DNA from: Paraglaciecola arctica
Lineage (GTDB): Bacteria; Pseudomonadota; Gammaproteobacteria; Enterobacterales; Alteromonadaceae
DNA length: 64,000 nucleotides
NCBI RefSeq assembly: GCF_018861065.1
Contig: NZ_JAHKQO010000036.1
Location: 87,865 to 151,864 of the forward strand
Reading direction: 5' to 3'
Notes under the pieces: generated by a model
Database searches by the model: none
What the model was told of the DNA's origin: nothing
The model's input: the letters and a program-made list of their open reading frames with translations, nothing else
In this document: positions 40,745 through 52,638 of the stretch, one piece after another
Layout of the letters: every line of letters starts with the position of its first letter
Position numbering within the stretch: the first letter of the stretch is position 1
Made by a program: the position numbers and the translations under genes

Positions 40745-43438
40745 TTAACTCAACTTACCATGACACTGCTTATACTTTTTACCTGAACCACAAGGGCAAG
40801 GATCATTTCGACCAACTTTAGGTCCCTGACGTATTCCCGTTTTAGTGGGCTCTGGTTTACTTGCTGATTCATGTTCAAATTTCTTTGGCGTTTCATCGGC
40901 CTGACGTCTTTGCTCTTCTACCGCCTCAACATCTTCTTGAGCCTTAACTTGTACCTTACTTAAAATAGTGACCACTTCGACCTTAAGGGCTTCTAACATC
41001 TCAGAAAATAGCTCAAAGGATTCACGCTTATATTCCTGTTTAGGATTTTTCTGCGCATAACCGCGAAGGTGAATACCTTGTCGCAAGTGATCCATAGCGG
41101 CCAAATGTTCTTTCCAGTGACTATCTAAGTTTTGAAGCATCACCGCTTTTTCAAACTGCCTGATCACTTCAGGGCCAACAATCTCTTCTTTAGCTTTATA
41201 AGCAGCATTCACTTCAGCTAGAACTCGTTCACGAAGCTTTTCTTCATAGAGTTTGTCGTCTTCATCTAACCATTTTTGTACTGGCATTTCAGTTAAAAAT
41301 TCTGCTTTGAAACGCTCTTCTAAGCCGGCTACATCCCACATTTCCTCTAAAGACTGAGGAGGAATATATTGGTCTAGAATACCATTGACCACGTCTTCGC
41401 GGATCACTTCGATGGTTTCACTGATTTCGCCTTCCTCTAATAACTCATTACGCTGCTCGTAAATAACTTTTCGTTGATCATTAGCAACATCATCATATTC
41501 AAGCAATTGTTTACGCATATCGAAGTTACGGCCTTCAACTTTACGCTGAGCATTTTCGATAGCTCTGGTTACCCAAGGGTGTTCAATGGCTTCACCACGT
41601 TCCATGCCCAAACGCTTCATCATATTGCCCATTTTTTCAGAGGCAAAGATACGCATCAAAGCATCATCAAGTGACAAGTAAAAACGTGAAGAACCTGCAT
41701 CCCCTTGGCGACCCGAGCGGCCACGTAATTGATTATCGATCCGACGTGATTCATGACGCTCGGTACCTATAATATGCAATCCTCCTGCTGCCAAAACGGC
41801 GTCATGAGCGACTTTCCATTCTTCCTTAATTTTTTCTACTTTACTTGGCTTAGGATCGTGAATTTTGTCAATTTCTGCCTGCCAGTTACCACCTAAAACA
41901 ATATCCGTGCCCCTACCTGCCATATTCGTAGCAATGGTAATGGCACCTGGTTTACCTGCTTGAGAAACAATATCAGCTTCTTGTTCATGAAACTTAGCAT
42001 TAAGTACTTTGTGAGGTATTTTTGCTTTTTTCAAAATGCCCGATATCAATTCCGAATTTTCAATTGAGACAGTACCCACTAGCGCAGGTTGACCGCGTTT
42101 GACGCAGTCTTTGATATCTTCAACTATGGCTTCGTATTTTTCTTCCGCAGTTAAGAAAATCAAATCTGCTTTGTCTTTACGCACCATAGGTTTATTGGTT
42201 GGAATAACAACTGTATCCAGACCGTATATACTTTGAAATTCGAAGGCTTCAGTATCGGCAGTACCTGTCATACCAGAAAGTTTTTCGTATAAACGGAAGT
42301 AATTTTGGAAGGTTATAGAAGCTAGTGTTTGGTTTTCATTTTGAATGCGCACACCTTCTTTAGCTTCTACTGCTTGGTGCAAACCTTCAGACCAACGACG
42401 TCCTTCCATAGTCCGCCCAGTGTGTTCGTCGACTATCACTATCTCATTGTCTTTAACGATATAATCCACATCTTTGGCAAACAGTTTGTGTGCTCGCAGT
42501 GCTGCATTGACATGGTGTAGCAACGAGATATTAGCTGCAGCAAACAAAGATTCTTCTTGTGACAAGATACCTTCGCGTTGTAAAATTTGTTCTACAAATA
42601 TCTGACCATTTTCGGTCAAATGAATTTGCTTACCTTTTTCATCAATGGTGTAGTGCCCATCACCCGTTTCACCTTCTTCATCTTCTTTTTCTTGCTTAGT
42701 CAACTCAGGGATAATGACATTTATTTTTCGATATAACTCAGAGCTGTCTTCGGCTTGGCCAGAAATAATAAGGGGTGTACGAGCTTCATCAATTAGAATC
42801 GAGTCCACTTCATCAATTACGGCAAAATGTAGGCCCTTTTGAACGCGATCATTTGGACTAAATGCCATATTATCTCGTAAATAATCGAATCCAAATTCAT
42901 TGTTTGTGCCGTAAGTAATATCGGCGGCGTAAGCGTCTCGTTTTTGTTGAGGATTTAACCCTGGAATATTACAACCTACCGTTAAGCCCAAGAACTCAAA
43001 CAAAGGTCTACTCCAGTCAGCGTCACGACTAGCTAGATAATCATTAACAGTAATGACATGAACGCCTTTGCCTGATATCGCATTGAGGTAGGTAGGTAAG
43101 GTAGACGTCAGTGTTTTACCTTCACCAGTGCGCATTTCTGCAATTTCACCTTGATGTAGTACCTGACCACCGAGCATTTGCACATCAAAATGACGCATTC
43201 CGAACACTCGCTTACTGGCTTCACGAACCACTGCAAAAGCTTCAACCATGATATCGTCTGTGGTCTCATCTTTTTCTAAGCGCAGTCTAAATTCGCTAGT
43301 TTTGTCTTTAAGCTGCTCATCAGATAAAGCTTCGTATTCAGTTTCTAGTTGATTAATAAGGTCAACAGACTTACTTAGTTTTTTAATTGTCCGGTCGTTT
43401 CGACTGCCGAATATTTTGGTGAAGATACTAGAAAACAT
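40745..43438 (-). CDS. secA: preprotein translocase ATPase SecA
   Basis: The 897-residue motor drives Sec-dependent export through SecYEG. Walker A appears as [12 protein letters not shown] and the DEAD-type Walker B as [32 protein letters not shown] and [18 protein letters not shown] belong to the second motor domain. The C-terminal zinc motif [18 protein letters not shown] binds SecB and lipids. The length is standard. It lies downstream of the dcw cluster and the M23 peptidase gene, and upstream of mutT, an order shared with other gammaproteobacteria. Confidence 0.97.
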   Translation of the reverse strand: MFSSIFTKIFGSRNDRTIKKLSKSVDLINQLETEYEALSDEQLKDKTSEFRLRLEKDETTDDIMVEAFAVVREASKRVFGMRHFDVQMLGGQVLHQGEIAEMRTGEGKTLTSTLPTYLNAISGKGVHVITVNDYLASRDADWSRPLFEFLGLTVGCNIPGLNPQQKRDAYAADITYGTNNEFGFDYLRDNMAFSPNDRVQKGLHFAVIDEVDSILIDEARTPLIISGQAEDSSELYRKINVIIPELTKQEKEDEEGETGDGHYTIDEKGKQIHLTENGQIFVEQILQREGILSQEESLFAAANISLLHHVNAALRAHKLFAKDVDYIVKDNEIVIVDEHTGRTMEGRRWSEGLHQAVEAKEGVRIQNENQTLASITFQNYFRLYEKLSGMTGTADTEAFEFQSIYGLDTVVIPTNKPMVRKDKADLIFLTAEEKYEAIVEDIKDCVKRGQPALVGTVSIENSELISGILKKAKIPHKVLNAKFHEQEADIVSQAGKPGAITIATNMAGRGTDIVLGGNWQAEIDKIHDPKPSKVEKIKEEWKVAHDAVLAAGGLHIIGTERHESRRIDNQLRGRSGRQGDAGSSRFYLSLDDALMRIFASEKMGNMMKRLGMERGEAIEHPWVTRAIENAQRKVEGRNFDMRKQLLEYDDVANDQRKVIYEQRNELLEEGEISETIEVIREDVVNGILDQYIPPQSLEEMWDVAGLEERFKAEFLTEMPVQKWLDEDDKLYEEKLRERVLAEVNAAYKAKEEIVGPEVIRQFEKAVMLQNLDSHWKEHLAAMDHLRQGIHLRGYAQKNPKQEYKRESFELFSEMLEALKVEVVTILSKVQVKAQEDVEAVEEQRRQADETPKKFEHESASKPEPTKTGIRQGPKVGRNDPCPCGSGKKYKQCHGKLS

Positions 43439-43525
43439 CTATTTACAGCTTCCAATCTAAAAGATTAATAATTTTAATTGATCACAAGCTACAACAACTC
43501 ATGATCAAACCCTGTACTAAAATAA

Positions 43526-43552
43526 AACAATCGGCCCAGAGGGCCGATTGTT
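43526..43552 (-). terminator. Rho-independent terminator before secA
   Basis: AACAATCGGCCC and GGGCCGATTGTT form a perfect 12-bp stem with a 3-base loop (43526-43537 with 43541-43552). Read leftward it is followed by TTATTTT. It ends the M23 peptidase transcript and isolates secA. Confidence 0.85.
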
Positions 43553-43582
43553 AATTACGATTTATTGCCCCATTACTATGAG

Positions 43583-44491
43583 TTAGGAGCTTTTGCGATA
43601 TACGTAAGGCAATGGATCCTGCTGCTTACCTTTGCGTATGACCTCATAATGCACGTGTGCTCCAGTAGAACGCCCCGTATTTCCCATGACGGCGATACTT
43701 TGACCTTTTGTCACTACATCGCCAATCTTAACATTAAGTTCTTTATTGTGCCCGTAACGCGTGACTAATCCGTCACCATGGTCAATTTCAACCAAATTAC
43801 CATAACCGTATCGCGATCCGGACCAAGTAATAATCCCGGCTCCTGTAGCTAAAACGGGCTCACCTTCTTTACCGGCAAAATCAAGCCCTTTATGCATAGC
43901 GGGTAAGCCACTAAAGGGGTCTTTACGAATGCCGTAATAAGATGACAACCAACCAGATGAAATAGGTTTACCCTCTAATCGTCTCTCCTGCTCTATATGG
44001 TGACTGAGCATGATAGATTCAAGGGCTGTGAGTTCTTGGGTTTTATTTTGGATGGTTTCTAACATGCTAGTCATTTGTGACAAAAGCACATCTTGAACTT
44101 GAATATCTACAGGGCTGCTATCCAAAGGACCGCCCATACTGGGCATTTGATTGAAACTAAACTCATCTGGATTCAGGTTGGCTCTTTCAACTAAACGTGA
44201 CCCTAAAACATCTAAGCGTTGAATTTGGCTTTGCATGTCGGCCAGTTTTAGCATTACGCCCGTTAAACGTTGTTCGGTAGAAGATTTGAGTAAATCGACT
44301 TCATTAGCCTGTTGCTCGAGGCCAGATTTTGCATACTGGATCCTTGCAATATTTTCTTCAGGGGAATGAGTAGAACGTCCGGAAACGAAGAAAAAGCCAC
44401 AGATCGCCAATAAGGCTACAAGCAATTTAGGCTTGTCTATATTGAGCACAAAACGTGCTTTATTACTTTTAAAGAGTAACGTTAATTTCAT
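43583..44491 (-). CDS. M23-family peptidoglycan peptidase, membrane-anchored
   Basis: The 302-residue protein has one N-terminal membrane segment (about residues 23-42), a coiled-coil region (about 45-100, rich in Gln, Leu and Glu), and a C-terminal LytM/M23 domain. Zinc and catalytic residues are seen in HKGLDFAG (His and Asp) and HVHYE (His-x-His). It should cut peptide cross-links or act on the septal wall in the periplasm. Between lpxC and secA, E. coli has secM; Alteromonadales commonly have this peptidase. A terminator follows at 43526. Its neighbours suggest a role in division or wall remodelling. Confidence 0.88.
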   Translation of the reverse strand: MKLTLLFKSNKARFVLNIDKPKLLVALLAICGFFFVSGRSTHSPEENIARIQYAKSGLEQQANEVDLLKSSTEQRLTGVMLKLADMQSQIQRLDVLGSRLVERANLNPDEFSFNQMPSMGGPLDSSPVDIQVQDVLLSQMTSMLETIQNKTQELTALESIMLSHHIEQERRLEGKPISSGWLSSYYGIRKDPFSGLPAMHKGLDFAGKEGEPVLATGAGIITWSGSRYGYGNLVEIDHGDGLVTRYGHNKELNVKIGDVVTKGQSIAVMGNTGRSTGAHVHYEVIRKGKQQDPLPYVYRKSS

Positions 44492-44737
44492 TACTATTGA
44501 CTGCCTTTCAACATGGACTCAATATACTTTGAGTTTAATTCACCAAGCCATAAACTAACAGCATAACAAGTTATATCAGTTACGACATACTGTTGATTTT
44601 TTATACCAACCGGATTCCAATTAGAATCTCTTCAACAAGAAAATAATCAACAATAGTGCATTTGTATTATTGATAACTCTATCACTATGTTATTTGGCTA
44701 GTTTATTGTCAACTAGTCAAATTACACAAATTGATAC

Positions 44738-45652
44738 TTAATTAGTCAATAATACCGGAGCAAAGCTGATAGGCATCTCTTCTGGTGTGTTATAACCAAC
44801 AAATTCCCAACACTCTTTATTTTGCAATAATGCGTTAAGTAACTTGTTATTTAATCCATGGCCTGTTTTATAAGCCACTAACTCACCAATAATACTATGC
44901 CCACAAAGATATAAGTCACCAATAGCATCCAGTATTTTGTGCTTCAAAAACTCATCAGGGTAACGTAACCCTTCAGGATTAAGTACTCTATATTCATCTA
45001 AGGCGACCGCATTTTCCATGCTGCCTCCTAAGGCCAAATCATGTGAATTCATATATTCAAGATCTTTCATAAATCCGAATGTACGCGCTCGACTGACTTC
45101 GTCAACGTAAGATGACGAGTCGAAGTCCAAAACCATATGTTGGCGAGTCTGACTAATTACTGGGTGTTCAAAATCAATTCTAAAATCTACCCTAAAACCG
45201 TCATAAGGACGAAATTCCGCCCATTTATCACCGTCTTCTACTTTGATAGTTTTATTGATTTTTATAAACTGCTTAGGCGCATTAAGTTCTTCAATGCCAG
45301 CTGATTGTAACAAAAAGATAAATGGACTAGCGCTACCATCCATAATAGGTAGCTCATCACTGTCTACTTCTACAATTATATTATCAATACCTAGCCCAGC
45401 TAAAGCTGATGCTAGATGTTCAACAGTAGAAATTTTTGCACCGTCATCATTGCTGATACATGTACATAACATAGTATCACCAACAGATTCTGCGCGAGCG
45501 GGAATATCAGCATAAGGCTCAAGATCAACGCGGCGAAATACGATTCCCGTATTCGCCGGCGCTGGCCGGAGAGTCATAGTGACCTTGTCACCTTTATGCA
45601 AACCAATCCCGGTCTCTTGCACAGATTGTTTGATAGTGCGTTGTTTGATCAT
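44738..45652 (-). CDS. lpxC: UDP-3-O-acyl-N-acetylglucosamine deacetylase LpxC
   Basis: The 304-residue zinc amidase performs the committed step of lipid A synthesis. Zinc ligands lie in [14 protein letters not shown] (His) and in [15 protein letters not shown] (His and Asp). The start [21 protein letters not shown] is the family form. The length matches E. coli LpxC. It is downstream of ftsZ, as in E. coli, separated by 151 bases. In E. coli, FtsH degrades LpxC through its C-terminal tail, but the tail here ([10 protein letters not shown]) differs from the E. coli signal as I recall it. Confidence 0.96.
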   Translation of the reverse strand: MIKQRTIKQSVQETGIGLHKGDKVTMTLRPAPANTGIVFRRVDLEPYADIPARAESVGDTMLCTCISNDDGAKISTVEHLASALAGLGIDNIIVEVDSDELPIMDGSASPFIFLLQSAGIEELNAPKQFIKINKTIKVEDGDKWAEFRPYDGFRVDFRIDFEHPVISQTRQHMVLDFDSSSYVDEVSRARTFGFMKDLEYMNSHDLALGGSMENAVALDEYRVLNPEGLRYPDEFLKHKILDAIGDLYLCGHSIIGELVAYKTGHGLNNKLLNALLQNKECWEFVGYNTPEEMPISFAPVLLTN

Positions 45653-45803
45653 AACCTTTTAGCTCAATAGCTTATTAGAATAAAAAGCGGCACGCATAGT
45701 ACTAAAAATACTTATTTTTGTCAAAATACTGTCATGTTTAGCTCAATGGCCGTCTTAGCCAAATAGTCTGACCGAGTTTTAACTAAATAATTCATTTTAA
45801 GTA

Positions 45804-46976
45804 CTAATCAGCTTGCTTACGCAAGAATGCGGGAATATCTAGATATTCCAAATCATTGCCTTGCTCAGTTTTTTCTTCATTCACTATTGTTTTTGCTGTT
45901 TCAGGCATAACGTTAGCGCTAGGCATAACATTTGATCCATTTGCCTGAAGCTTGAACTCGTGTGCATCAGCAACCACTTTATTTGCTCTATTAGACACTA
46001 AAGAAATGTCAGGTTTCTTTTCAGCGCCAATACCCGTAGCCACAACTGTTACTCGCAATTCATCACTCATTTCCATATCGATAACGGTACCGACTACAAC
46101 GGTTGCGTTTTCTGAAGCGAACGCTTTAACAGCATTACCAACAGTTTCAAACTCATCAATAGAGAAGTCTGGCCCAGCAGTAATATTAACGAGAATACCT
46201 CTTGCACCAGACAAATCGATATCTTCCAATAGAGGACAAGCGATAGCACTTTCTGAAGCTTCTTCTGCACGATCTTCACCTGATGCGCTACCATGGCCCA
46301 TCATTGCAGTACCCATTTCAGACATAACTGTTCTTACATCTGCGAAATCCACGTTGATTAAACCAGGACGGGTAATCAACTCAGCAATACCTTGCACCGC
46401 ACCACTTAGAATGTCGTTGGCTGCGCTAAAGGCTTGTAATAAAGGAGTACCTTTACCCATAACCTTTAATAATTTTTCATTAGGAATAGTGATTAAGGAG
46501 TCAACATATTTGGATAACTCTTCAATACCTTGATCGGCAAAGTCGGTACGTTTTCTTCCTTCAAATGGGAAAGGTTTGGTTACCACAGCAACAGTCAAAA
46601 TACCCAATTCTTTGGCTACTTTCGCTACTTCTGGCGCTGCCCCCGTACCTGTTCCTCCACCCATTCCAGCAGTGATAAATACCATATCAGCACCTTCAAG
46701 GCTCTGACGTATAGTTTCTCTGTCTTCTTCTGCTGCTTGACGACCAATATTAGGGTTCGCGCCGGCACCTAGACCTTTGGTTACCCCTGATCCAATTTGC
46801 AACGTCACGTTTGCTGATGAACTACGTAACACCTGAGCATCAGTATTGATGGCAATAAACTCTACACCCTCAATATTCTGTGCAACCATGTGTTCGATAG
46901 CGTTACCACCACCACCGCCAACGCCAATAACCTTAATTACTGCTTCTTCGCTATGACTATCCATTAACTCAAACAT
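45804..46976 (-). CDS. ftsZ: cell division GTPase FtsZ
   Basis: The 390-residue tubulin homologue polymerises into the Z ring at midcell. The nucleotide-binding start is [16 protein letters not shown], the tubulin signature [13 protein letters not shown] lies near residue 105, and the T7 region follows in [14 protein letters not shown]-type form. A variable linker follows residue 320, and the conserved C-terminal peptide [12 protein letters not shown] binds FtsA and ZipA. It lies 96 bases downstream of ftsA and precedes lpxC. Confidence 0.97.
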   Translation of the reverse strand: MFELMDSHSEEAVIKVIGVGGGGGNAIEHMVAQNIEGVEFIAINTDAQVLRSSSANVTLQIGSGVTKGLGAGANPNIGRQAAEEDRETIRQSLEGADMVFITAGMGGGTGTGAAPEVAKVAKELGILTVAVVTKPFPFEGRKRTDFADQGIEELSKYVDSLITIPNEKLLKVMGKGTPLLQAFSAANDILSGAVQGIAELITRPGLINVDFADVRTVMSEMGTAMMGHGSASGEDRAEEASESAIACPLLEDIDLSGARGILVNITAGPDFSIDEFETVGNAVKAFASENATVVVGTVIDMEMSDELRVTVVATGIGAEKKPDISLVSNRANKVVADAHEFKLQANGSNVMPSANVMPETAKTIVNEEKTEQGNDLEYLDIPAFLRKQAD

Positions 46977-47072
46977 TTTTACTCTCCGGTTTGTACATAA
47001 AAGCAGTCAGAAATTCTTCCTTGCCTGCTGCTCATTTTTTATCGCTCAATTTATGTGTTAAAAGATCAACTT

Positions 47073-48302
47073 TTAAAACTCACCCTTGAACCAACTTTGA
47101 ATTCGTTGCCACATTCCGTCACTTGCTTTGTTTTTCATAACAAGCTGACTTATGACATGTTCTTTTCCGTATTGCAGTAAACCTACTGCTGTAGCAAATT
47201 TTGCATCTTCGACATATTCAGACAAACCTTTCATTCCCAAAGGCTCCCCTACTCGAACCGGCATTTGGAAAATTTCTTCTGCAAATTCAACCGCTCCTTC
47301 CATTTTTGCCGTGCCGCCAGTTAATACAATGCCCGCAGCGATTTGCTCTTCTAGTCCACTGGCGCGAATTTCATCGTGAACTAGTTCAAATAATTCTTGG
47401 TACCTAGGTTCAATAACTTCCGCCAGTGTATGCCTCGACATAGCTCTTGAAGGTCTGCCTCCAACACTGTGTACTTCAATGTTTTCTTCCATGCTAACCA
47501 TGTCTTTTAAAGCACATGCATGTTTAATTTTTATCTCTTCAGCATGACTGATGGGAGTACGGAATATTTTGGCAATATCACTGGTAATTTGGTTACCAGC
47601 CGCAGGAATAACCGCGGTATGACGAATCGCGCCATCTGTGTAAATCACCATATCGATAGTGCCACCACCAATATCTACTACACACACACCCAACTCTTTT
47701 TCATCATCAGTTAATACTGCATAGCTAGATGCCAACGCCGAAAATATTAACTGGTCGGCGGTTAGCTCACAACGCTCTACACATTTGACTAAATTCTTAG
47801 CCATATCATCAGCACAAGTAATAATATGTGCTTGCGCTTCCATTCTAACACCGGACATACCAATTGGATTTTTAATACCTTCCTGTACGTCTATAGTAAA
47901 TTCCTGAGGCAATACGTGTAACAATCGACGCTCAGCCGCAATAGGTACCGAGCGAGCGGCATGCACCACGTTGTCGACGTCTTCTTGGGTCACTTCCTGA
48001 TTATTAATCGGCACCATACCGCTTTCATTTTGGCATTTTACGTGGCGTCCCGAAATTGACATAAACACCGAAGATACACTGCAGTCTGCCATCAATTCCA
48101 TTTCGTGCACCGCACGTTTAACCGATTGCACGACCAAGTTGAGGTCATTTACGCCTCCCTTATCCATGCCTTTTGACGAATGGCTGCCAACACCCACAAT
48201 GCTAATGGTGTTGTCATGCAACAACTCGCCCACTACGGCCTTCACATTGCTGGTGCCTATGTCTAAGCCAACAATTAGGCTTCTTTCTGTACCCTTAGAC
48301 AT
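47073..48302 (-). CDS. ftsA: cell division protein FtsA
   Basis: The 409-residue actin-like ATPase anchors FtsZ to the membrane. The phosphate loop appears as GLDIGTSNVKAVVGE, the FtsA-specific SHUT domain follows, and VCVVDIGGGTIDMVIYT is the second phosphate motif. The C-terminal amphipathic helix is visible as MWQRIQSWFKGEF. A start six codons upstream is open. I chose 48302 because the distance from Met to VGL equals that of E. coli FtsA, though neither start has a strong ribosome binding site. It lies 82 bases after ftsQ and before ftsZ. Confidence 0.95.
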   Translation of the reverse strand: MSKGTERSLIVGLDIGTSNVKAVVGELLHDNTISIVGVGSHSSKGMDKGGVNDLNLVVQSVKRAVHEMELMADCSVSSVFMSISGRHVKCQNESGMVPINNQEVTQEDVDNVVHAARSVPIAAERRLLHVLPQEFTIDVQEGIKNPIGMSGVRMEAQAHIITCADDMAKNLVKCVERCELTADQLIFSALASSYAVLTDDEKELGVCVVDIGGGTIDMVIYTDGAIRHTAVIPAAGNQITSDIAKIFRTPISHAEEIKIKHACALKDMVSMEENIEVHSVGGRPSRAMSRHTLAEVIEPRYQELFELVHDEIRASGLEEQIAAGIVLTGGTAKMEGAVEFAEEIFQMPVRVGEPLGMKGLSEYVEDAKFATAVGLLQYGKEHVISQLVMKNKASDGMWQRIQSWFKGEF

Positions 48303-48384
48303 ATTGCTCAACTTTGTCATTCATCACATTCACCACACTCACGATAATTTAATCTCTTCTTTCCAGTTATTAAACTGGTTTAAT

Positions 48385-49149
48385 TTATGCTGCTTTGTCT
48401 AAGGTTTTCCAACCTACTGCTAAACCTGTGTCATAACGCAAATCGACATAATCGACTTGTCTTTTTTGCTGCGATATTAGCGGTAATAAATCCACAAATC
48501 GCTGCAATCGATCAATAAACTCTGTACGTCCTAAATTTAACTTAATGCCATTGTTTAGCTGTACATTCCACGCAAAACGTTCGCTCAAAAACATTTCTAC
48601 AATATACAAATCCGAAGTCTCCAATAACGACTGCATATTTCGGTATCCTTGCAATGCCGTTTGTTCACTTCCTCCAGGCCCATATAAATAAGGCAAGGTT
48701 ATTTTTGAATTCAAATCGGCATCGCTAATTTGCGCGTCAAAAGCATCACCAAATTGGTTTAACAGCATATCGCCGTTCCAAATTGCCGCAGGTTGTTGCT
48801 CAACAACAAACACCTCCAATCCATTTGGCCAACGCTTACGGACTGAGGATCGGTATACCCAAGGCATGTCTTCAACCGTTTGATGTGTTTGGTTAACGTC
48901 CAATTCAAAAAAACTGCCCGGCTGTGTTTTTTTAATCAACCTTTGTATCTTCTGGTCGTCGATAAATGTTCTTTCACCCGAAATCACAATATCTTGTACC
49001 GGTGCTTGTTGTTCATCTTCCAACCAAGCATTCAATTTAATCAATCCAATCACTAACAAAACCAACAAACTAATAAAAAACGCCAACCCCAAATAAAAGT
49101 GCGGGCCTCTGCGTGGTTTATCTAATGCTGGCAGTTCGCTCACCTGCAC
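48385..49149 (-). CDS. ftsQ: cell division protein FtsQ
   Basis: The 254-residue bitopic protein has a single membrane segment (about 20-38), then the POTRA domain (IVISGERTFIDDQKI to WVYRSSVRKRWPNGLEVFVVEQ) and the beta domain. FtsQ links FtsA/FtsZ to FtsL, FtsB and FtsI in the divisome. Translation starts with GTG overlapping the ddlB stop by about 10 bases, so the two are probably coupled. Confidence 0.93.
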   Translation of the reverse strand: MQVSELPALDKPRRGPHFYLGLAFFISLLVLLVIGLIKLNAWLEDEQQAPVQDIVISGERTFIDDQKIQRLIKKTQPGSFFELDVNQTHQTVEDMPWVYRSSVRKRWPNGLEVFVVEQQPAAIWNGDMLLNQFGDAFDAQISDADLNSKITLPYLYGPGGSEQTALQGYRNMQSLLETSDLYIVEMFLSERFAWNVQLNNGIKLNLGRTEFIDRLQRFVDLLPLISQQKRQVDYVDLRYDTGLAVGWKTLDKAA

Positions 49150-50102
49150 TCCTCAGTGGTTTTGAGCACCGCCAATGACAACTCATCGAAACTCATTCCA
49201 GATTGTTTTGCCGCTAGTGGTACTAAACTTTTTTCAGTCATACCGGGTACTGTATTCGCCTCCAATAAATAGAAGCGACCTAACTTATCCTGCATGAAAT
49301 CAATACGGCCCCAACCTGAGCCTGCCAAAGCATCAAATGCTTGCAACGCCAACTCTCCCAGTTGCCTCTCTATCTCATCTGGCAAACCACTAGGGCAACG
49401 ATATACGGTGCTATCTGCTTGGTATTTTGCAGTGTAATCATAAAAATCGCGGGGAGTACTCATGCTTATAGAAGGCAAAGCTTTGCCATTCAGTATGCTG
49501 ACAGTATATTCTGAACCATGTACGAACTGCTCTATTAAGACTTTATCATCAAACTTAAATGCGTCTTGTATGGCAGTTTCTAGTTGTAGTGCGCAACTGA
49601 CTTTAGCCATACCGATGCTGGATCCTTCCTGCGCAGGTTTGACCATGACCTCATTCCCCAATTCGGCCATTATAGCCTCGCACGATCCTGCATCAAAGCA
49701 TCTTTTATCAGCTATTTTATATTTAGCGGTAGGCAGTCCCAGACTCTGCCACACTTGTTTACTTCGAATTTTATCCATGCATAACGCAGACCCCAAAACC
49801 CCGGTTCCAGAATAGGGTAACTTGAGCTGCTGCAACGCCCCCTGCAATGAACCGTCTTCGCCGCCACGACCGTGTAACATAATCACGACACGCTCAAAAT
49901 TTTCTGACAACAATTCGGTTAAGGGGTGCTCTGCAGGATCAAAAGCGTATGCATCAATTCCCATTGCAATGAGTCCACGCAGTACGGCCTTCCCTGAATT
50001 CAAAGACACTTCTCTTTCAGCGGAGTTTCCGCCAAACATTACTGCGACTTTTCCATATTCAGTGAAACCTAGATTACGCGATGTTATTTGCTGCTTACTC
50101 AC
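49140..50102 (-). CDS. ddlB: D-alanine--D-alanine ligase DdlB
   Basis: The 320-residue ATP-grasp ligase makes D-Ala-D-Ala for the peptidoglycan stem. [19 protein letters not shown] opens it, [16 protein letters not shown] follows, and ATP-grasp residues appear in [17 protein letters not shown] and [15 protein letters not shown]. The start is GTG within a GTGA overlap with the murC stop, so translation is coupled. The length and order between murC and ftsQ are as in E. coli. Confidence 0.95.
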   Translation of the reverse strand: MSKQQITSRNLGFTEYGKVAVMFGGNSAEREVSLNSGKAVLRGLIAMGIDAYAFDPAEHPLTELLSENFERVVIMLHGRGGEDGSLQGALQQLKLPYSGTGVLGSALCMDKIRSKQVWQSLGLPTAKYKIADKRCFDAGSCEAIMAELGNEVMVKPAQEGSSIGMAKVSCALQLETAIQDAFKFDDKVLIEQFVHGSEYTVSILNGKALPSISMSTPRDFYDYTAKYQADSTVYRCPSGLPDEIERQLGELALQAFDALAGSGWGRIDFMQDKLGRFYLLEANTVPGMTEKSLVPLAAKQSGMSFDELSLAVLKTTEECR

Positions 50103-51553
50103 GACTCTAACCCTTTATTTAATACTTGTGGCTCTAGTTTGCTTTGCTGCAAGAATTTAGCTATTTGCCCAATATTGCCGGCACCTTGGGTTAAAATAAT
50201 GTCTTGATCACTCAGCGTTTCAGCCATCAATTTAGGCAACTCAGCTATATCGGAAACGTAAATAGGTTCAAGTTGCCCACGTTGACGAATAGAGCGACAT
50301 AACGAACGACTATCGGCACCATCTATTGCTTCTTCTCCTGCGGAATAAACCTCCAGTAATAACAACACGTCAACCTGAGACAGCACTTTAACAAAGTCTT
50401 CGTATAAGTCGCGGGTACGAGTATACCTATGAGGCTGATAAGCCATAACCAAACGCCTATCTGGCCAATTATTTCTAGCCACCGCGATAGTGGCAGCGAC
50501 CTCAGTTGGGTGATGACCGTAATCATCAACTAAAATGACTTGGCCTTTAGATGTAGTGTAATCCCCTAAAAATTCGAAACGCCTACCTATCCCTGAGAAT
50601 CCTGCCAATGCGTTTACTATGTATTGGTCTTCGAGACCTTCGTCGCTTGCCACAGCGATGGCAGCCAAAGAATTCAAAACATTGTGCTGCCCTGGAATAT
50701 TAACCGTTACAGCTAGTGGAGGAAGATTGGCTCGTAATACATCGAAAGTACTTTGATTAAAACCTAATTGAATGTTTACGGCGCGCACATCTGCGTTTTC
50801 AGAAACACCGTAAGTCAAGTATTGGCGTCCTAATCGAGGTAGTAATTTTTGAATCACAGGATCATCAATACACAATACGGCCAGTCCGTAAAAAGGTAGG
50901 TTATGCAAAAAGTCGATATAGGTGTCTTGCATCTTCTGGAAATCACCTTGATAGGTTTCCATATGATCGGCTTCAATATTTGTCACTACCGACACCATTG
51001 GTTGCAAATGCACAAACGAGGCATCACTTTCGTCGGCCTCTGCAATCAAATATTGACTGTCGCCTAACCTAGCATTAGTGCCTGCGCTGTTGAGCAGCCC
51101 ACCAATAACAAATGTCGGATCCAACTTAGCCTCTGCAAAAATAGTTGAAATCAGACTAGTAGTTGTGGTTTTCCCGTGTGTGCCCGCTATCGCAATACCA
51201 TGACGAAAACGCATTAACTCAGCTAACATTTCGGCGCGGCGAATGACTGGAATACGTTTTTCGTTGGCAGCGCTAATTTCAGGGTTGCTAAGGTCTATTG
51301 CGCTGGAAACCACAACAACATTAGCCAACTCAATGTTAGTAGCGAGGTGTCCGAAATAAATAGTGGCTCCCAAGTTTTGCAATCTTTGAGTCATTGCATT
51401 GGCTTGACGATCAGAACCTGAAATCACATAACCTTCATTTAGTAATACTTCGGCAATGCCCCCCATACCAGCACCACCAATCCCCACAAAATGAATATGT
51501 TTGATCCTGCGCATCTCTGGCACGTGGTAATGGGCTGGAGTATCTTTGTTCAT
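50099..51553 (-). CDS. murC: UDP-N-acetylmuramate--L-alanine ligase MurC
   Basis: The 484-residue Mur ligase adds L-Ala to UDP-MurNAc. The N-terminal [17 protein letters not shown] binds the nucleotide sugar, the ATP loop [12 protein letters not shown] lies near residue 120, and [10 protein letters not shown] and [15 protein letters not shown] complete the active site. It overlaps murG (ATG within a 4-base overlap) and ddlB. The length is standard. Confidence 0.96.
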   Translation of the reverse strand: MNKDTPAHYHVPEMRRIKHIHFVGIGGAGMGGIAEVLLNEGYVISGSDRQANAMTQRLQNLGATIYFGHLATNIELANVVVVSSAIDLSNPEISAANEKRIPVIRRAEMLAELMRFRHGIAIAGTHGKTTTTSLISTIFAEAKLDPTFVIGGLLNSAGTNARLGDSQYLIAEADESDASFVHLQPMVSVVTNIEADHMETYQGDFQKMQDTYIDFLHNLPFYGLAVLCIDDPVIQKLLPRLGRQYLTYGVSENADVRAVNIQLGFNQSTFDVLRANLPPLAVTVNIPGQHNVLNSLAAIAVASDEGLEDQYIVNALAGFSGIGRRFEFLGDYTTSKGQVILVDDYGHHPTEVAATIAVARNNWPDRRLVMAYQPHRYTRTRDLYEDFVKVLSQVDVLLLLEVYSAGEEAIDGADSRSLCRSIRQRGQLEPIYVSDIAELPKLMAETLSDQDIILTQGAGNIGQIAKFLQQSKLEPQVLNKGLES

Positions 51554-52638
51554 GCTGCTCGCTCACTTAATTCAATACAACAATGCGCGACTTCTTTAGC
51601 GGCATCTAAACGGGCAAGGCTTTTTGCACTTTTGCCCATCTCAATTAATTTTTCCGGCGACAACACATACTCTTGCAACAATCCTCGCAATTTTTGTGCT
51701 GTCAGTTCACTTTGAGGCAACAACTCTGCTGCCTGCACATCGACCAAAGTCTGCGCATTTTTTGTTTGATGGTCATCTACCGCGTAGGGCAAAGGTACAA
51801 ATATCGCAGCAACGCCTGCAGCAGCGACTTCTGCAACAGTTAAGGCCCCAGCTCGACAAATCACTAAGTCTGACCAAGCATAGGCCGCTGGAATATCGTC
51901 AATAAATTCAGTAATTTGATAACAATCCGAGTCAATTCCATTTTCTATATATGCCTGTTGCACATTGGATAAATGCCCACCCCCTGTTTGATGCCGTACC
52001 TTTACTTGATCTAAATTGACTAGCGCAGAAGGTAATGTTTGGTTTAGCACTTGCGCCCCTAAACTACCGCCAATAACAAGTATGTTGAGAGGTAACTCAA
52101 CACGCGCCTTAATGGCTAATTCTGCAAATTCCCGACGTACTGGATTGCCAACCCAGACATATTTATTATTTTGTCCTGTGCTTTGCGCTGCAAAGGTTTT
52201 GTCGAATCCAGTCATTACTTTTTTAGCAATCCGAGACAACAGTTTATTAGTCAGCCCTGGCACTGCATTTTGTTCATGTAATATCAAAGGTAAACCATTT
52301 AACCAGGCAGCCACACCACCAGGACCACTTGCAAAACCGCCCATTCCAATGACAACATCAGGTTTAAATTGTTTAATTACCTTATGGGCTTGGACAATTG
52401 CTTTGATAATTTTAAATGGCGCACTTATTAAAGTGAGCAAACCGTTTTTGCGTACTCCAACAACATCAATAAAGTTTATGGGGTAACCCGCTTGTGGCAC
52501 TATTTGAGCTTCCATTCGACCTGCCGTACCCATCCACTGTATTTGCCAGTTTTTCGCTGCCAATTCTGCAGCAACAGCCAAACCAGGAAAAACATGACCT
52601 CCAGTGCCACCTGCCATAACCAATAAACGCTTAGTCAT
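51550..52638 (-). CDS. murG: peptidoglycan glycosyltransferase MurG
   Basis: The 362-residue GT28 enzyme adds GlcNAc to lipid I, giving lipid II at the inner membrane face. Typical motifs are [14 protein letters not shown] near the start, [41 protein letters not shown] and [14 protein letters not shown]. The start overlaps the ftsW stop by eight bases and the stop overlaps murC by four, so it is translationally linked to both. Confidence 0.96.
   Translation of the reverse strand: MTKRLLVMAGGTGGHVFPGLAVAAELAAKNWQIQWMGTAGRMEAQIVPQAGYPINFIDVVGVRKNGLLTLISAPFKIIKAIVQAHKVIKQFKPDVVIGMGGFASGPGGVAAWLNGLPLILHEQNAVPGLTNKLLSRIAKKVMTGFDKTFAAQSTGQNNKYVWVGNPVRREFAELAIKARVELPLNILVIGGSLGAQVLNQTLPSALVNLDQVKVRHQTGGGHLSNVQQAYIENGIDSDCYQITEFIDDIPAAYAWSDLVICRAGALTVAEVAAAGVAAIFVPLPYAVDDHQTKNAQTLVDVQAAELLPQSELTAQKLRGLLQEYVLSPEKLIEMGKSAKSLARLDAAKEVAHCCIELSERAA

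Noticed and set aside
44600-44640. GATTC/GAATC hairpin upstream of the M23 peptidase gene as a repeat element
   Set aside because: The arms are only five to six bases long in AT-rich DNA, and I saw no second copy in the window.
45952-46533. 193-residue ORF antisense to ftsZ
   Set aside because: The ftsZ frame on the opposite strand is certain; the long antisense frame follows from its codon use.
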